Position numbers and translations under genes: made by a program. 37,091 nt of DNA, from positions 1 through 37,091 of the forward strand of contig NZ_SMKU01000056.1 of NCBI RefSeq assembly GCF_004349215.1, given 5' to 3'. The notes under the pieces are model-generated. The model saw only the letters and a list, made by a program, of their open reading frames with translations. It ran no database searches and was not told the DNA's origin. This DNA is from Actinomadura rubrisoli. GTDB taxonomy: Bacteria > Actinomycetota > Actinomycetes > Streptosporangiales > Streptosporangiaceae. Shown here piece by piece: positions 1 through 10,121 of this stretch (position 1 is the stretch's first letter; each line of letters starts with the position of its first letter).

Positions 1-2460
1 GGACGGCGGGCCGTCGTCCTGGTCGGCGGGGACGCGGGCATGGGCAAGACCTCCCTCGCCGAGCGGCTCGCCCGCACCCTCGGCGACCGGGGCTGGCGCT
101 GCGCGTGGGGGCGGGCGCCGGAGACCGGCGGGGCGCCGGCGGCCTGGCCCTGGGCCGAGCTGCTGCGGGACCTGACCGCCGCCGAGCCGCCTCCGCCGGG
201 TCTCGCCGAGCGCCTCGGACCTCTCCTGGACGACACCGGACGCGGCGACACCGGGAAAGGCGGCTCCGACGCCAGCACCGGCCGGTTCCGGCTGCATCTG
301 GCCGTCGGCGACTACCTCGCCGAGATCGCCGCGCGGGCGCCGCTGCTGCTCGTCCTGGACGATCTGCACTGGGCCGACGAGGAGACCCTCGCCCTGCTGA
401 GCCGCCTCGCCGAGCGGCTCCGGGACCGTCCCGTGCTGCTGGTGACCACGTTCCGGCAGACCGAGGTGTCCGAGCGGCTCGCCGCCGCCCTGGCCGCGCT
501 CGCCCGCCACGAGCCGCTGCGGATCGAGCTCGGCGGGCTGTCCGCCGCCGAGGTGGCCGCGCTGGTCCGCGGCACCGGCGCCACCGGGCTGGACGACGCG
601 GAGCTGTCAGCCCTCGCCGAGCGGACCGGCGGCAACCCGTTCTTCACCCGCGAGACGGCCCGGCTCCTCGACGCCGAGGGCGTGTCCGCCGCGACGCGCC
701 GGGTGCCCGCCGGGGTCGGGGACGTGCTGCGCCGCCGGATCGCCCGCCTGCCCGCGCCCGTCCAGGCCGTCCTGCGGGACGCCGCCGTCGTCGGGCGGGA
801 CGCCGACCTCGGCGTGCTCGCCGACCTCGCCGGCGGCGACGAGGACGCGGTGATCGACGCCGTCGAGGCGGGCCTGGCGTCCGGCCTGGTCACCGAGCCC
901 GCGCCCGGGCGGCTGCGGTTCGCGCACGCCCTCGTCCGCGACACCCTCTACACGGGGCTGTCGCGGGCCCGCCGCACCCGCCGGCACGGCCTGGTCGCCG
1001 CCGCGCTGGAGCGGCACCGGCCGGGCGACGTCGCCGCGATCGCCCACCACTACCTGGAGTCCGGCGCCGACCCCGCCAAGGCCGTCCGGTACGCGCGGCT
1101 GGCGGCGGAGGCGGCCGAGGCCCGCTTCGCGCACCGCCCCGCCGCCGACCTGCTCGTCCGGGCCGCCGAGACGCTGCGCGCGCAGGAGCCCGAGGCGGTC
1201 CGCGAGCGGCTGGAGGTGGAGGTCGCCGCGATCCGCGCGTCCGGGCTCGCCGGGGACGTCGTCAAGGCCCGGGAGCGGCGGATCCGCGCGATCGGCGACG
1301 CCCGCGCGATCGGCGACGTCCGGCTCCTCGCGCGGATCATCGTCAGCTTCGACGTGCCCACGCTCTGGACGAGCCGCGAGTACGGCAAGCGCGACCACGT
1401 CGTCATCGACGCCGCCGAGGAGGCCCTGGCCCGGCTCCCCGGCGGCGAGGACGAGCTGCGCGTCCGGCTGCTGACCAGCCTCGCCATCGAGCTGGAGGGC
1501 GAGCACGACAACGACCGCGGCGCCGTCGCGTCCGCCCGGGCGCTGGAGGAGGCCCGCGAGCTGGGCGACCCCGCGCTGCTCGCCGTCGCGCTCAACGGCG
1601 CCTACCTCAACGGGTACCGGTCCGCCGAGGACCTCGCACGGCGGCAGCGGTACGCCGCCGAGCTGCTCGACCTCGCCACCGAGCACGGCCTCGGCGCCTA
1701 CCTCGTCCTGGCCCACCTCCAGCTCCAGCAGACCTTCGTCGCCGCCCTGGACCTGGACGCCGCGCGCCGGCACCTGGACGAGGGCCGCCACCTCGCCGAC
1801 GAGTACGGGCTGCCGCTGCTGGGCCTGATCGGGAGCTGGTACGCCGGGCTGGTCCACGCGTTCCGCGCCCGGTTCGACGAGGCGGAGGCCGCCTACTCCC
1901 GGGTCGGCGAGGCGATCACCCGCACCGGGATCTGGAGCAGCGAGCGCGGCACGGAGTACCTCGGCGTCTTCTGCCTGCGGCTGGTCCAGGGCCGGGCCGG
2001 GGAGATGCTGGACGAGGCCGCCTGGCTCGCCGGGCAGTGGTCGCACGTCGCCGCCGTCGCCGACATCCACGCGCTCGCCCTGGCCGGCGTCGGCCGCGTC
2101 GCCGAGGCCCGGCGGGTGGTGGCGGACGCGGGGCCGATCCGCCTCGACTACTTCTTCGACCTGGCCATGGCGGTGCGGGGACGGCGCGCGATCGCGCTCG
2201 GCGACCGCGAGCTGGCCGCCGAGGTCTACGCGGCGCTGCTCCCCTACGACGGCCACGTGACCGGCGGCGCCTCCGCCGTCGCCACCATCGGCCCTGTAGC
2301 GCAGGTCCTGGGGGATCTCGCGCTGTTCCTGGAGCGCCCCGCCCAGGTCGCCGCCGCCCACTACCGCAGGGCCGTCGAGATCGCCGAGCGCGTCGGCGCG
2401 GCCCAGTGGGCGGCCCAGGCCGGCGAGGCCCTGGCCCGCCTCGGCATCCCCGCCGCCTGA
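1..2460 (+). CDS. Large AAA/STAND-type ATPase with helical repeat tail (N-terminus outside window)
   Basis: The reading frame is open from the first base, so the 5' end lies outside the window; the first ATG at 40 falls inside the Walker A motif and cannot be the true start. Counting from the first codon, Walker A GGDAGMGKT is at about residues 9-17 and Walker B with LLLVLDDLHWAD at about 115-126, followed by a long region rich in Ala, Leu, Arg and Glu that looks like TPR-type helical repeats. This is the architecture of large transcriptional regulators (LuxR/LAL, SARP/BTAD) and ATPase-cyclase fusions. The C-terminus ends in GEALARLGIPAA without a LuxR-type helix-turn-helix, so any output domain (BTAD, cyclase or other) must be in the missing N-terminal part. 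A regulatory ATPase is inferred; the specific role is unknown. It ends 51 nt before era on the same strand. Confidence 0.75.
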   Translation, partial: GRRAVVLVGGDAGMGKTSLAERLARTLGDRGWRCAWGRAPETGGAPAAWPWAELLRDLTAAEPPPPGLAERLGPLLDDTGRGDTGKGGSDASTGRFRLHLAVGDYLAEIAARAPLLLVLDDLHWADEETLALLSRLAERLRDRPVLLVTTFRQTEVSERLAAALAALARHEPLRIELGGLSAAEVAALVRGTGATGLDDAELSALAERTGGNPFFTRETARLLDAEGVSAATRRVPAGVGDVLRRRIARLPAPVQAVLRDAAVVGRDADLGVLADLAGGDEDAVIDAVEAGLASGLVTEPAPGRLRFAHALVRDTLYTGLSRARRTRRHGLVAAALERHRPGDVAAIAHHYLESGADPAKAVRYARLAAEAAEARFAHRPAADLLVRAAETLRAQEPEAVRERLEVEVAAIRASGLAGDVVKARERRIRAIGDARAIGDVRLLARIIVSFDVPTLWTSREYGKRDHVVIDAAEEALARLPGGEDELRVRLLTSLAIELEGEHDNDRGAVASARALEEARELGDPALLAVALNGAYLNGYRSAEDLARRQRYAAELLDLATEHGLGAYLVLAHLQLQQTFVAALDLDAARRHLDEGRHLADEYGLPLLGLIGSWYAGLVHAFRARFDEAEAAYSRVGEAITRTGIWSSERGTEYLGVFCLRLVQGRAGEMLDEAAWLAGQWSHVAAVADIHALALAGVGRVAEARRVVADAGPIRLDYFFDLAMAVRGRRAIALGDRELAAEVYAALLPYDGHVTGGASAVATIGPVAQVLGDLALFLERPAQVAAAHYRRAVEIAERVGAAQWAAQAGEALARLGIPAA

Positions 2461-2511
2461 CCGGACCGGGCCGTGGACGGGGCTTCTCCCCCGGTAGGCG
2501 ACAATTGACGG

Positions 2512-3447
2512 GTGACGACGCTCGGAGACACCACGACCGGACGACCGGCCGACCACTTCCGGTCCGGCTTCGCGTGCTTCATCGGGCGCCCGAACGTGGG
2601 CAAGTCGACCCTGATGAACGCCCTCGTCGGCACGAAGGTGGCGATCACCAGCAGCCGCCCCCAGACGACCCGGCGGGCCATCCGCGGCATCGTGCACCGG
2701 CCGGACGCGCAGCTCGTGGTCGTCGACACCCCCGGCCTGCACAAGCCCCGCACCCTGCTCGGGGAGCGGCTCGACAGCCTCGTCCGGTCCACGCTCACCG
2801 AGGTGGACGTGATCGGGTTCTGCGTCCCCGCCGACCAGCCCGTCGGGCCCGGCGACAAGTACATCGCCCGCGAGCTCGCCGGGGTCAGGCGGACCCCGAT
2901 CGTCGCGCTCGTCACCAAGACCGACCTGGTGCCGCCCGAGCAGGTCGCCGGGCAGCTGCTGGCCGTCGGCCGGCTCGGCGACTTCGCCGACATCGTGCCC
3001 TGCTCGGCCGTGGACGGCTTCCAGGTCGGCCTGGCGGGCGACCTGCTGATCTCGCACCTGCCCCAGGGCATGCCCCTCTACCCCGAGGGCGACCTCACCG
3101 ACGAGCCCGAGCAGGTCCTGGTCGCCGAGCTGATCCGCGAGGCCGCGCTGGAGGGCGTCCGCGAGGAGCTGCCGCACTCGATCGCCGTCATGGTGGACGA
3201 GATGGCGCCGCGCGAGGGCCGCGACGACCTCATCGACGTCTACGCGCACCTGTACGTCGAGCGGGACAGCCAGAAGGGGATCATCATCGGGCACAAGGGC
3301 TCCCGGCTCCGCGAGGTCGGCGCCGCCGCCCGCCGCCAGATCGAGGCGCTGCTGGGCACCAAGGTCTTCCTCGACCTGCGGGTCAGCGTCCTGAAGGACT
3401 GGCAGCGCGACCCCAAGCAGCTCCGCAGGCTCGGCTTTTACGACTGA
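2512..3447 (+). CDS. era: GTPase Era
   Basis: Era is a small-ribosomal-subunit assembly GTPase that binds the 3' end of 16S rRNA. The 311-residue product has G1 GRPNVGKST at about 25-33, DTPG (G3) from about 72, TKTD (G4, Thr in place of the usual Asn) at 135-138, and a C-terminal KH domain with IIIGHKGSRLREVG. Length is normal for the family. The start is GTG at 2512. No Shine-Dalgarno sequence is obvious, but GACAAT at 2500-2505 lies 6 nt upstream, so a leaderless mRNA is plausible. The 3' end overlaps the convergent membrane-protein gene by 10 nt. Era usually follows ybeY and corC-like genes in actinobacteria; here an ATPase gene precedes it. Confidence 0.95.
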   Translation: MTTLGDTTTGRPADHFRSGFACFIGRPNVGKSTLMNALVGTKVAITSSRPQTTRRAIRGIVHRPDAQLVVVDTPGLHKPRTLLGERLDSLVRSTLTEVDVIGFCVPADQPVGPGDKYIARELAGVRRTPIVALVTKTDLVPPEQVAGQLLAVGRLGDFADIVPCSAVDGFQVGLAGDLLISHLPQGMPLYPEGDLTDEPEQVLVAELIREAALEGVREELPHSIAVMVDEMAPREGRDDLIDVYAHLYVERDSQKGIIIGHKGSRLREVGAAARRQIEALLGTKVFLDLRVSVLKDWQRDPKQLRRLGFYD

Positions 3448-4337
3448 TCGCCGGCCTCGCCCTTCGGCGACCGCTCCTGGCCTTGGTCTCGGCCTTGCTC
3501 CTGGCCTTGCTTCGGGTCCGGCTCTTGCTGCGGGTCCTGCTCTTGCTCCCGGTCCTGCTCTTGGTCCGGGTACTGCTCCGGCCAGGTCGCGTACGGGCGG
3601 CTCTCCTGCGGCCAGGCCGCGTAAGGATCGCCCGCGTAGGGATCTGCTGCGTACGGGTCTCCCGCGTAAGGGCCGGCCGCGTACGGGGTGCCCGCGTACG
3701 GCTGCTCGCCCGTGTGGGGCCGCTGGGCGCCGCGGGGCGACAGCACCCGCTCGGCGAGGGGACGGATCAGGCTGAACCCGGTCAGCAGCAGGGCCGCCGC
3801 GACCGCCAGGTACCAGCCGTACCGGACGCTGACCTGGTAGCCGACGTCCAGGCCGTCCTCGGGCAGCGCGCCGCCGGGCAGGTCGTCGCGGACGCGCCCG
3901 AGCCGAAGCACGAAGATCCCGCAGGTCAGCAGGGCCAGCACGCCGGGGACCGCGGTGAGGACGCCGATCCGCGCGTCCCGTCCGGCCAGGTCCCACAACG
4001 CCATGCCGATCGCGACCACCGCCAGCACCGGCACCGCCAGGACGAGGTCGTCGGCGTCGATGCCCGCCACGCTGCCGAGGTCGCGGGTGAGCGGGCGGCC
4101 GAACAGGTCGACGACCACCTGGACCCGCGCCCACGGCAGGAACGCCGCCACCAGGAGCGCCGACGCGGCGGCGATCATCGCGAGGTTCCAGGCGATGCCG
4201 CGCCTCGGCGGGGCCTTGCGGGGGCCCGGGACGGGATCACCGACGTCCTGCGCCGGCGCCGGGTAACCGTCGTCGGGCGGCAGGAAGGACGGGCGGGCAC
4301 GCGCGCCGCCCGCGTCGGAACCCTGGTCACCGGTCAT
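3438..4337 (-). CDS. Four-TM membrane protein with repetitive Tyr/Pro and Gln/Glu-rich C-terminal tail
   Basis: The 299-residue protein has a Pro-rich cytoplasmic-looking N-terminus (about 1-45), four hydrophobic segments (roughly 48-70, 98-118, 125-145 and 172-195), and a low-complexity tail. The tail contains repeated PYAG/DPYA units (about 212-245) and then a highly charged Gln/Glu/Asp run to the C-terminus. I do not recognise a named family; it resembles many actinobacterial conserved membrane proteins of unknown function. The ATG at 4337 is preceded, in the minus orientation, by TACGCT (4344-4349) with a 6-nt gap, suggesting a leaderless transcript. Its stop codon lies inside the era 3' end (tail-to-tail overlap of 10 nt). 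The tail repeats could be under slippage; I see no frameshift. Confidence 0.75.
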   Translation of the reverse strand: MTGDQGSDAGGARARPSFLPPDDGYPAPAQDVGDPVPGPRKAPPRRGIAWNLAMIAAASALLVAAFLPWARVQVVVDLFGRPLTRDLGSVAGIDADDLVLAVPVLAVVAIGMALWDLAGRDARIGVLTAVPGVLALLTCGIFVLRLGRVRDDLPGGALPEDGLDVGYQVSVRYGWYLAVAAALLLTGFSLIRPLAERVLSPRGAQRPHTGEQPYAGTPYAAGPYAGDPYAADPYAGDPYAAWPQESRPYATWPEQYPDQEQDREQEQDPQQEPDPKQGQEQGRDQGQERSPKGEAGDQS

Positions 4338-4438
4338 GGACCCAGCGTAAGGGGAGGGACCGCGTTGGCCGGGACGGCCACGTCGGCGCGCGCGGATCGG
4401 TACTTTGGAAGGAAGTCCGTTATGTGAGGAGAGCGCCG

Positions 4439-5050
4439 GTGTTGCTCGTTTTCGGCCTGACGGCGGTGTTCCGTACGGTCAGCGAGGGGACGTTCCACTG
4501 CCCGCGATGCGGCGGTGACCGTGCCTACCGGAGGCGGGCCGGGCGCCGGTGGTTCTCCCTGTTCTTCGTCCCCGTGGTGCCGCTGTGGCGCCTCGGGCAC
4601 GCCGTGGAGTGCCGGACCTGCCGCGGCCGCTTCACCGTCTCGGTCCTGCGGACCCCGACCGCGCAGCAGATGGCGGAGGCGCTCCCGGCCGGGATGCGGT
4701 CCGCCGCCGCGCTGGTGCTGGGCGCCGGCGACCCGTCCGACGGCACGGCGCGGGCCCGCGCGATCGAGACCGTCAGCGGCTACGGCGAGCCCGACTACGA
4801 CGACGGGGCCGTGGACGCCGATCTCGCGCTGCGGCGCTCGTTCCTGGAGCGGGAGATCGCGCAGGCGGGTTCCCAGCTCGCGATGGAGGCCAAGGAGTGG
4901 TTCCTGGCCCAGGTCGTCCGGATCGGCTTGGCCGACGGGCCGCTCGGCGAGGGGGAGCGGCAGGTCCTGCACCGGGTGGCGGAGCTGCTCGGCATGCCCC
5001 GCCCGTACGCGCTGGGCGTGATCGTGATGACCGAGGGGGCGTCGCGGTGA
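4439..5050 (+). CDS. Zinc-ribbon / TerB-like protein
   Basis: This is a protein of about 203 residues with two CxxC knuckles near the N-terminus (CPRCGG and CRTCRG) flanking a hydrophobic stretch, FSLFFVPVVPLWR. That is the layout of a double-knuckle zinc ribbon. The C-terminal half (REIAQAGSQLAMEAKEWFLA onward, with ADGPLGEGERQVLHRVAELL) resembles a TerB-like helical domain; this is a fold-level guess. An in-frame GTG at 4424 would add five residues, but AGGAGA at 4427-4432 sits 6 nt before the GTG at 4439, so the later start is preferred and gives the N-terminus MLLVFGLTAVFRTV. The stop overlaps the start of the next gene (GTGA, 5047-5050), implying translational coupling. The function is unknown. 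Confidence 0.8.
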   Translation: MLLVFGLTAVFRTVSEGTFHCPRCGGDRAYRRRAGRRWFSLFFVPVVPLWRLGHAVECRTCRGRFTVSVLRTPTAQQMAEALPAGMRSAAALVLGAGDPSDGTARARAIETVSGYGEPDYDDGAVDADLALRRSFLEREIAQAGSQLAMEAKEWFLAQVVRIGLADGPLGEGERQVLHRVAELLGMPRPYALGVIVMTEGASR

Positions 5051-5820
5051 CCGTGCACGGCCCGAGGCCCCCGGGGACGGCGCTCGTCCGCGCCCCCGGG
5101 CCCCGGCTGGCCGACGGCATCGTCACCCGCCCCGGCGGCCGCCCGGTCGATCTCGCGCTCGCGGCCCGCCAGCACGCGGCGTACGTGGCGGCGCTGCGCG
5201 CGGCGGGCTGGCGGATCCGGGCGGTTGCGCCCGCGAACTCCCACCCCGACGCCGTCTTCGTGGAGGACGCCGTGGTCGTCTGCGGCGACCTCGCGGTGCT
5301 CGGACGGTCGGGCGAGCCGCGCCGCCGGGGCGAGGTGCCCGGCGCGGAGCGGGCGGTGCGGGAGCTCGGCCTGCGGATCGAGCGGATCAAGGAGCCCGGC
5401 ACCCTGGACGGCGGGGACGTGCTGCGCGCCGGCGGCACCGTCTACGTCGGGCACGGCGCCCGCACCAACGAGGAGGGCATCTGCCAGCTCGCCCACCTGC
5501 TCGGCGGGCTGAGGGTGGTGCCGGTGGGCACCAGCGGCTGCCTGCACCTGAAATCGGCGCTCACGGCGCTGCCCGACGGCACCCTGATCGGGCTGCCGGA
5601 GAGGGTTGACACGTCCGTCCTGCCGTGCATGCGGGTCGTCCCGGAGCCGACGGGCGCGCACGTGGTGGTGCTGGGGCCCGAGCACGTGCTCATGGCGGCG
5701 TCGGCGCCGCGCACCGCCGCCCGGCTGGCCGCGGACGGCCTGCGCGTCACCAGCGTCGACATCGGCGAGTTCGAGGCCCTCGAAGGCTGCGTGACCTGCC
5801 TGTCCGTGCTCGTCCCTTGA
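5047..5820 (+). CDS. Dimethylarginine dimethylaminohydrolase (DDAH-like amidinotransferase-fold hydrolase)
   Basis: DDAH enzymes hydrolyse N-omega-methylated arginines to citrulline and methylamines in the cytoplasm. The 257-residue product shows family landmarks: FVED at about 71-74, DGGDVL at about 121-126, SGCLHLKSALT with the catalytic His at about 167, and the C-terminal EGCVTCLSVLVP, where the nucleophilic Cys is expected (about 251, with Cys248 as the alternative). The GTG start at 5047 overlaps the upstream TGA by three bases (GTGA). The family also contains ornithine- or arginine-modifying relatives, so the exact substrate is not settled by sequence. Coupling to a zinc-ribbon/TerB gene is unusual and gives no pathway clue. 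Confidence 0.88.
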   Translation: MTVHGPRPPGTALVRAPGPRLADGIVTRPGGRPVDLALAARQHAAYVAALRAAGWRIRAVAPANSHPDAVFVEDAVVVCGDLAVLGRSGEPRRRGEVPGAERAVRELGLRIERIKEPGTLDGGDVLRAGGTVYVGHGARTNEEGICQLAHLLGGLRVVPVGTSGCLHLKSALTALPDGTLIGLPERVDTSVLPCMRVVPEPTGAHVVVLGPEHVLMAASAPRTAARLAADGLRVTSVDIGEFEALEGCVTCLSVLVP

Positions 5821-5908
5821 ATCCCCGGAAGGCCCGGACGGATCCCCGGCCCGGCGGCGTGGCCCGTGTGGCCTGGGAAGTGTTCCGTGTCTCAGATGCC
5901 GGACGCGG

Positions 5909-5938
5909 TTTCCGGAATCCGGCTGCCATCTGTTAACT
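5909..5938 (+). promoter_or_regulatory. Candidate promoter of the leu leader/leuA unit
   Basis: TTAACT at 5933-5938 resembles an actinobacterial -10 element. It is preceded, with an 18-nt spacer, by a weak -35-like TTTCCG (5909-5914). The first base after a typical 7-8 nt gap coincides with the GTG of the leader peptide at 5947. Transcription may therefore begin at the leader start codon. This rests only on motif position. Confidence 0.4.
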
Positions 5939-5946
5939 TGACAAGC

Positions 5947-5975
5947 GTGTTGCGTGAGCTGCTCCTCCTTAGCGG

Positions 5976-5994
<19 letters not shown>
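5947..5994 (+). CDS. Leucine-rich leader peptide of leuA (MLRELLLLSGRSGGL)
   Basis: A 15-codon ORF lies 69 nt upstream of leuA. It starts with GTG at 5947, ends with TAA at 5992-5994, and six of its 15 codons are Leu, four of them consecutive (CTG CTC CTC CTT at 5959-5970). A run of the pathway's end-product amino acid just ahead of a hairpin is the hallmark of transcription attenuation, and Leu-containing leader peptides upstream of leuA are known in Streptomyces. There is no Shine-Dalgarno sequence, but TTAACT ends 8 nt upstream, consistent with leaderless translation. It is too short for a stand-alone protein role. Confidence 0.75.
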
Positions 5995-7811
<1,817 letters not shown>

Positions 7812-7818
7812 AGCCGGG

Positions 7819-7849
7819 AGCCCGGCCGTGACGATCTCACGGCCGGGCT
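7819..7849. terminator. Bidirectional terminator-like hairpin between leuA and the inhibitor gene
   Basis: AGCCCGGCCGTGA (7819-7831) and TCACGGCCGGGCT (7837-7849) form a perfect 13-bp stem with a 5-nt loop. It sits between two convergent genes. No clear T-run follows on either strand, which is common for terminator hairpins in high-GC actinobacteria. Confidence 0.75.
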
Positions 7850-7858
7850 TCCGGCGTG

Positions 7859-8113
7859 TCAGCGAGCGTGCCCGAGGACGTGGTGGACGAGCTCGCGCAG
7901 CGGGCCGTTCAGCTGGGCCTCGCCGACGGTGGTCCGGTCGCCGTCGATGTCGATCTCGTACAGGAACTGGTCGGGGATCCGGCCGGGCGGCGGCACCGTC
8001 CCGAGGTCCACCCGGTCGACCAGCCTGACGAGCATCGGATCGCGGGCGCTGTCGCACTCGGCGCGCTGCTCGATCCCTGCGAACCCCCCACTGCGGACGA
8101 CTGTCACCTTCAC
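7859..8113 (-). CDS. Emfourin-like inhibitor of M4 metalloprotease
   Basis: This 84-residue cytoplasmic-looking protein (begins MKVTVVRSGGFAGIEQRAE, ends ELVHHVLGHAR) has the size, N-terminal beta-strand pattern and gene position of emfourin. Emfourin inhibits protealysin-type M4 peptidases and is encoded beside them. It starts 22 nt downstream of the protease stop codon on the same strand, so the two form an operon with the protease first. There is no signal peptide, in line with the protealysin-like protease, which also lacks one. The family call rests on remembered sequence features and context rather than a search. The alternative is an unnamed small partner of the protease. Confidence 0.75.
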   Translation of the reverse strand: MKVTVVRSGGFAGIEQRAECDSARDPMLVRLVDRVDLGTVPPPGRIPDQFLYEIDIDGDRTTVGEAQLNGPLRELVHHVLGHAR

Positions 8114-8135
8114 TGCATATCCCGTTCCGTCCCGC

Positions 8136-9164
8136 TCACGTTGAGACGCCTACCCCTCTCCACGCCTCGCGCACCGCCCCGGTCTCCGTTCCGTCCCCGC
8201 CGTACAGGCGGGTCGCGGTCGCGATGGTCGCGGCGGCGAACCCGGCGAAGTCGATGTCGGTGGACAGCGAACCACCGGTGAGCGTGTCGTACCAGACCCG
8301 GCCCGCTTTTTCCCACGCGTTGCCGCCGATGGCGGCGGCGGCGAGGTAGAAGGCGCGGTTGGGGATTCCGGAGTTGATGTGGACGCCGCCGTTGTCGCGG
8401 TAGGTCTCCACGTACTGGTCCATGTGGCCGGGCTGCGGGTCCTTGCCGAGCTGCGGGTCGTCGTAGGCGGTGCCGGGCTCCTTCATCGAGCGGAGCGCGA
8501 TGCCGTTGATGCCCTCGGCGAGAAGGCCCTGGCCGATGAGCCAGTCGCCCTGGTCGGCGGTCTGGCCCAGATGCCACTGCTTGATCAGGGAGCCGAACAC
8601 GTCCGACAGGGACTCGTTGAGCGCGCCGGACTGCCCGTAGTACTCCAGGTTCGCCGCGTACTGGGTGACGCCGTGGGTCAGCTCGTGGCCGGTGACGTCG
8701 AGAGGGCCGGTGAACTCGGTGAAGACGGCGCCGTCGCCGTCGCCGTACACCATCTGCTCGCCGTTCCAGAAGGCGTTGCCGTACTTGTCGCCGTAGTGGA
8801 CGGTCGAGATCATCGCCAGGCCGGCGCCGTCGATGGAGTTGCGCCGGTAGGCGGCCTCGTAGAAGTCGAAGGTGGCGCCGAGCCAGTCATATGCCTGGTC
8901 GACCACCTTGTCGCCGGTGGCGGCGGCGCCCTCGGCGCGGACGGGCTTGCCGGGCAGCTCCTCCCGGTTCTCGGCGTCCTTGATCGTCCGGTCGGGGACG
9001 AAGTCCTCGTTGGGGGACGGGGGCGAGACCTGGAGCGTCCGGCGCTCGCTGCGCTGCGCGGAGGTGAGGGCCAGGGTACGGCGGGCCCGGTCGCGCAGGG
9101 CGGGGTCGGCGGCGTCGCGGGCGATCCGGTCCAGCATGTGCGGCGGCACGATGTGGCATCTCAT
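8136..9164 (-). CDS. M4 family (protealysin-like) zinc metalloprotease
   Basis: This is a 342-residue thermolysin-family peptidase. The zinc site GHELTHGVTQ gives HExxH at residues 160-164. The third ligand is Glu184 in ALNESLSDVFG, and the conserved catalytic-domain His262 is in GGVHINSGIPNR. The N-terminus begins MRCHIVPPHMLDRIARD; the PPHM at 7-10 is characteristic of the short propeptide of protealysin-like enzymes, and there is no signal peptide. Such proteases self-process and often act in, or leave, the cell by non-classical routes. The next gene downstream encodes its likely inhibitor. The ATG at 9164 has only a very close AGGG upstream. A 13-bp palindrome at 9233-9245 lies in its upstream region. 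Confidence 0.93.
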   Translation of the reverse strand: MRCHIVPPHMLDRIARDAADPALRDRARRTLALTSAQRSERRTLQVSPPSPNEDFVPDRTIKDAENREELPGKPVRAEGAAATGDKVVDQAYDWLGATFDFYEAAYRRNSIDGAGLAMISTVHYGDKYGNAFWNGEQMVYGDGDGAVFTEFTGPLDVTGHELTHGVTQYAANLEYYGQSGALNESLSDVFGSLIKQWHLGQTADQGDWLIGQGLLAEGINGIALRSMKEPGTAYDDPQLGKDPQPGHMDQYVETYRDNGGVHINSGIPNRAFYLAAAAIGGNAWEKAGRVWYDTLTGGSLSTDIDFAGFAAATIATATRLYGGDGTETGAVREAWRGVGVST

Positions 9165-9232
9165 GCCCTAACGCTGCCAGGTTCGTGTGAGCCGGGCCAC
9201 ACCTTTGGGACCGCCGCCGCGGCCGATTCCGG

Positions 9233-9245
9233 TCACGTTACGTGA
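9233..9245. promoter_or_regulatory. Palindrome TCACGTTACGTGA between divergent genes
   Basis: A perfect 6-1-6 inverted repeat lies in the 183-bp region between the divergent M4 protease and recO genes, 69 nt from the protease start and 102 nt from the recO start. Its size and symmetry are those of a dimeric repressor site. No dedicated regulator is encoded beside it. Confidence 0.4.
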
Positions 9246-9347
9246 TGGAAATAAAGCGCACCGGCGTCATGGGGTGACTTGTGAAGATCCTGGGGAGATG
9301 GCGGCCCGGGCGGCACCGCATCCGGCCGAGTGCGCGAGAATGAGCAG

Positions 9348-10121
9348 GTGACCCTCTACCGCGACGAAGGCATCGTCCTGCGCACACAGAAGCTGGGCGA
9401 GGCCGACCGCATCGTGACGGTGCTGACCCGCCGCACCGGCCGGATCCGCGCCGCGGCCAAGGGGGTCCGCAAGACCAAGTCCCGCTTCGGCGCGCGGCTG
9501 GAGCCGTTCACGCACGTGGACCTCCAGCTGTACGAGCGCCGCTCGCTCGACCTGATCACCCAGGCCGAGACGCTGCGCCCGTACGGGGAGGCCCTGGTCA
9601 GCGACTATCCCCGCTATACGGCGGGGACGGCGATGCTGGAGACCGCCGAACGGCTCACCAGCGAGGAGGGCGAGCCCGCGCTGCGGCAGTTCCTGCTCCT
9701 GGTGGGCGGGCTGCGCACCCTCGTGGAGCGCGGCCACGACCCGCGGCTGGTGCTGGACGCCTACCTGCTGCGCTCGCTGTCGGTCGCCGGGTGGGCCCCG
9801 GCGCTCGACGAGTGCTGCCGCTGCGGCACGCGCGGCGGGCTGCGCGGCTTCGCCATCGCGGCGGGCGGCGCGGTCTGCGCGAACTGCCGCCAGCCCGGCG
9901 CCGCGACCCCGGCCCCGCCGACGTTCGCGCTGATGCTGGCGCTGCTGCGCGGCGACTGGGCGTACGCCGACGGAAGCGAGTCGCGCCACCGCGTAGAGTG
10001 CAGCGGCCTCGTCGCCGCCTACCTCCAGTGGCACCTGGAGCACGGCATCCGCTCCCTGCGCCACGTGGAGCGCGGCACCGGCACCGCCACCGATGAGACG
10101 ATCAACAGGGAGAGAGTTTGA
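9348..10121 (+). CDS. recO: DNA repair protein RecO
   Basis: RecO works with RecR to load RecA on SSB-coated single-stranded DNA during recombinational repair. The 257-residue product has the conserved N-terminal OB-fold opening [20 protein letters not shown] and a C-terminal zinc finger with CCRCG and CANCR knuckles. An in-frame GTG at 9330 would add six residues. The GTG at 9348 is preferred because it gives the usual RecO N-terminus, although the upstream GAGCAG is a poor ribosome site. The stop overlaps the uppS TTG start (TTGA at 10118-10121), so the two are translationally coupled, as is common in actinobacteria. Confidence 0.95.
   Translation: MTLYRDEGIVLRTQKLGEADRIVTVLTRRTGRIRAAAKGVRKTKSRFGARLEPFTHVDLQLYERRSLDLITQAETLRPYGEALVSDYPRYTAGTAMLETAERLTSEEGEPALRQFLLLVGGLRTLVERGHDPRLVLDAYLLRSLSVAGWAPALDECCRCGTRGGLRGFAIAAGGAVCANCRQPGAATPAPPTFALMLALLRGDWAYADGSESRHRVECSGLVAAYLQWHLEHGIRSLRHVERGTGTATDETINRERV

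Noticed and set aside
105..4427. Very long open frames opposite or overlapping real genes (for example 105-4427 plus and 607-4134 minus)
   Set aside because: They are Arg/Gly/Pro-rich antisense or shifted readings of known genes (the ATPase, era and the membrane gene), typical of high GC; no domains or ribosome sites.
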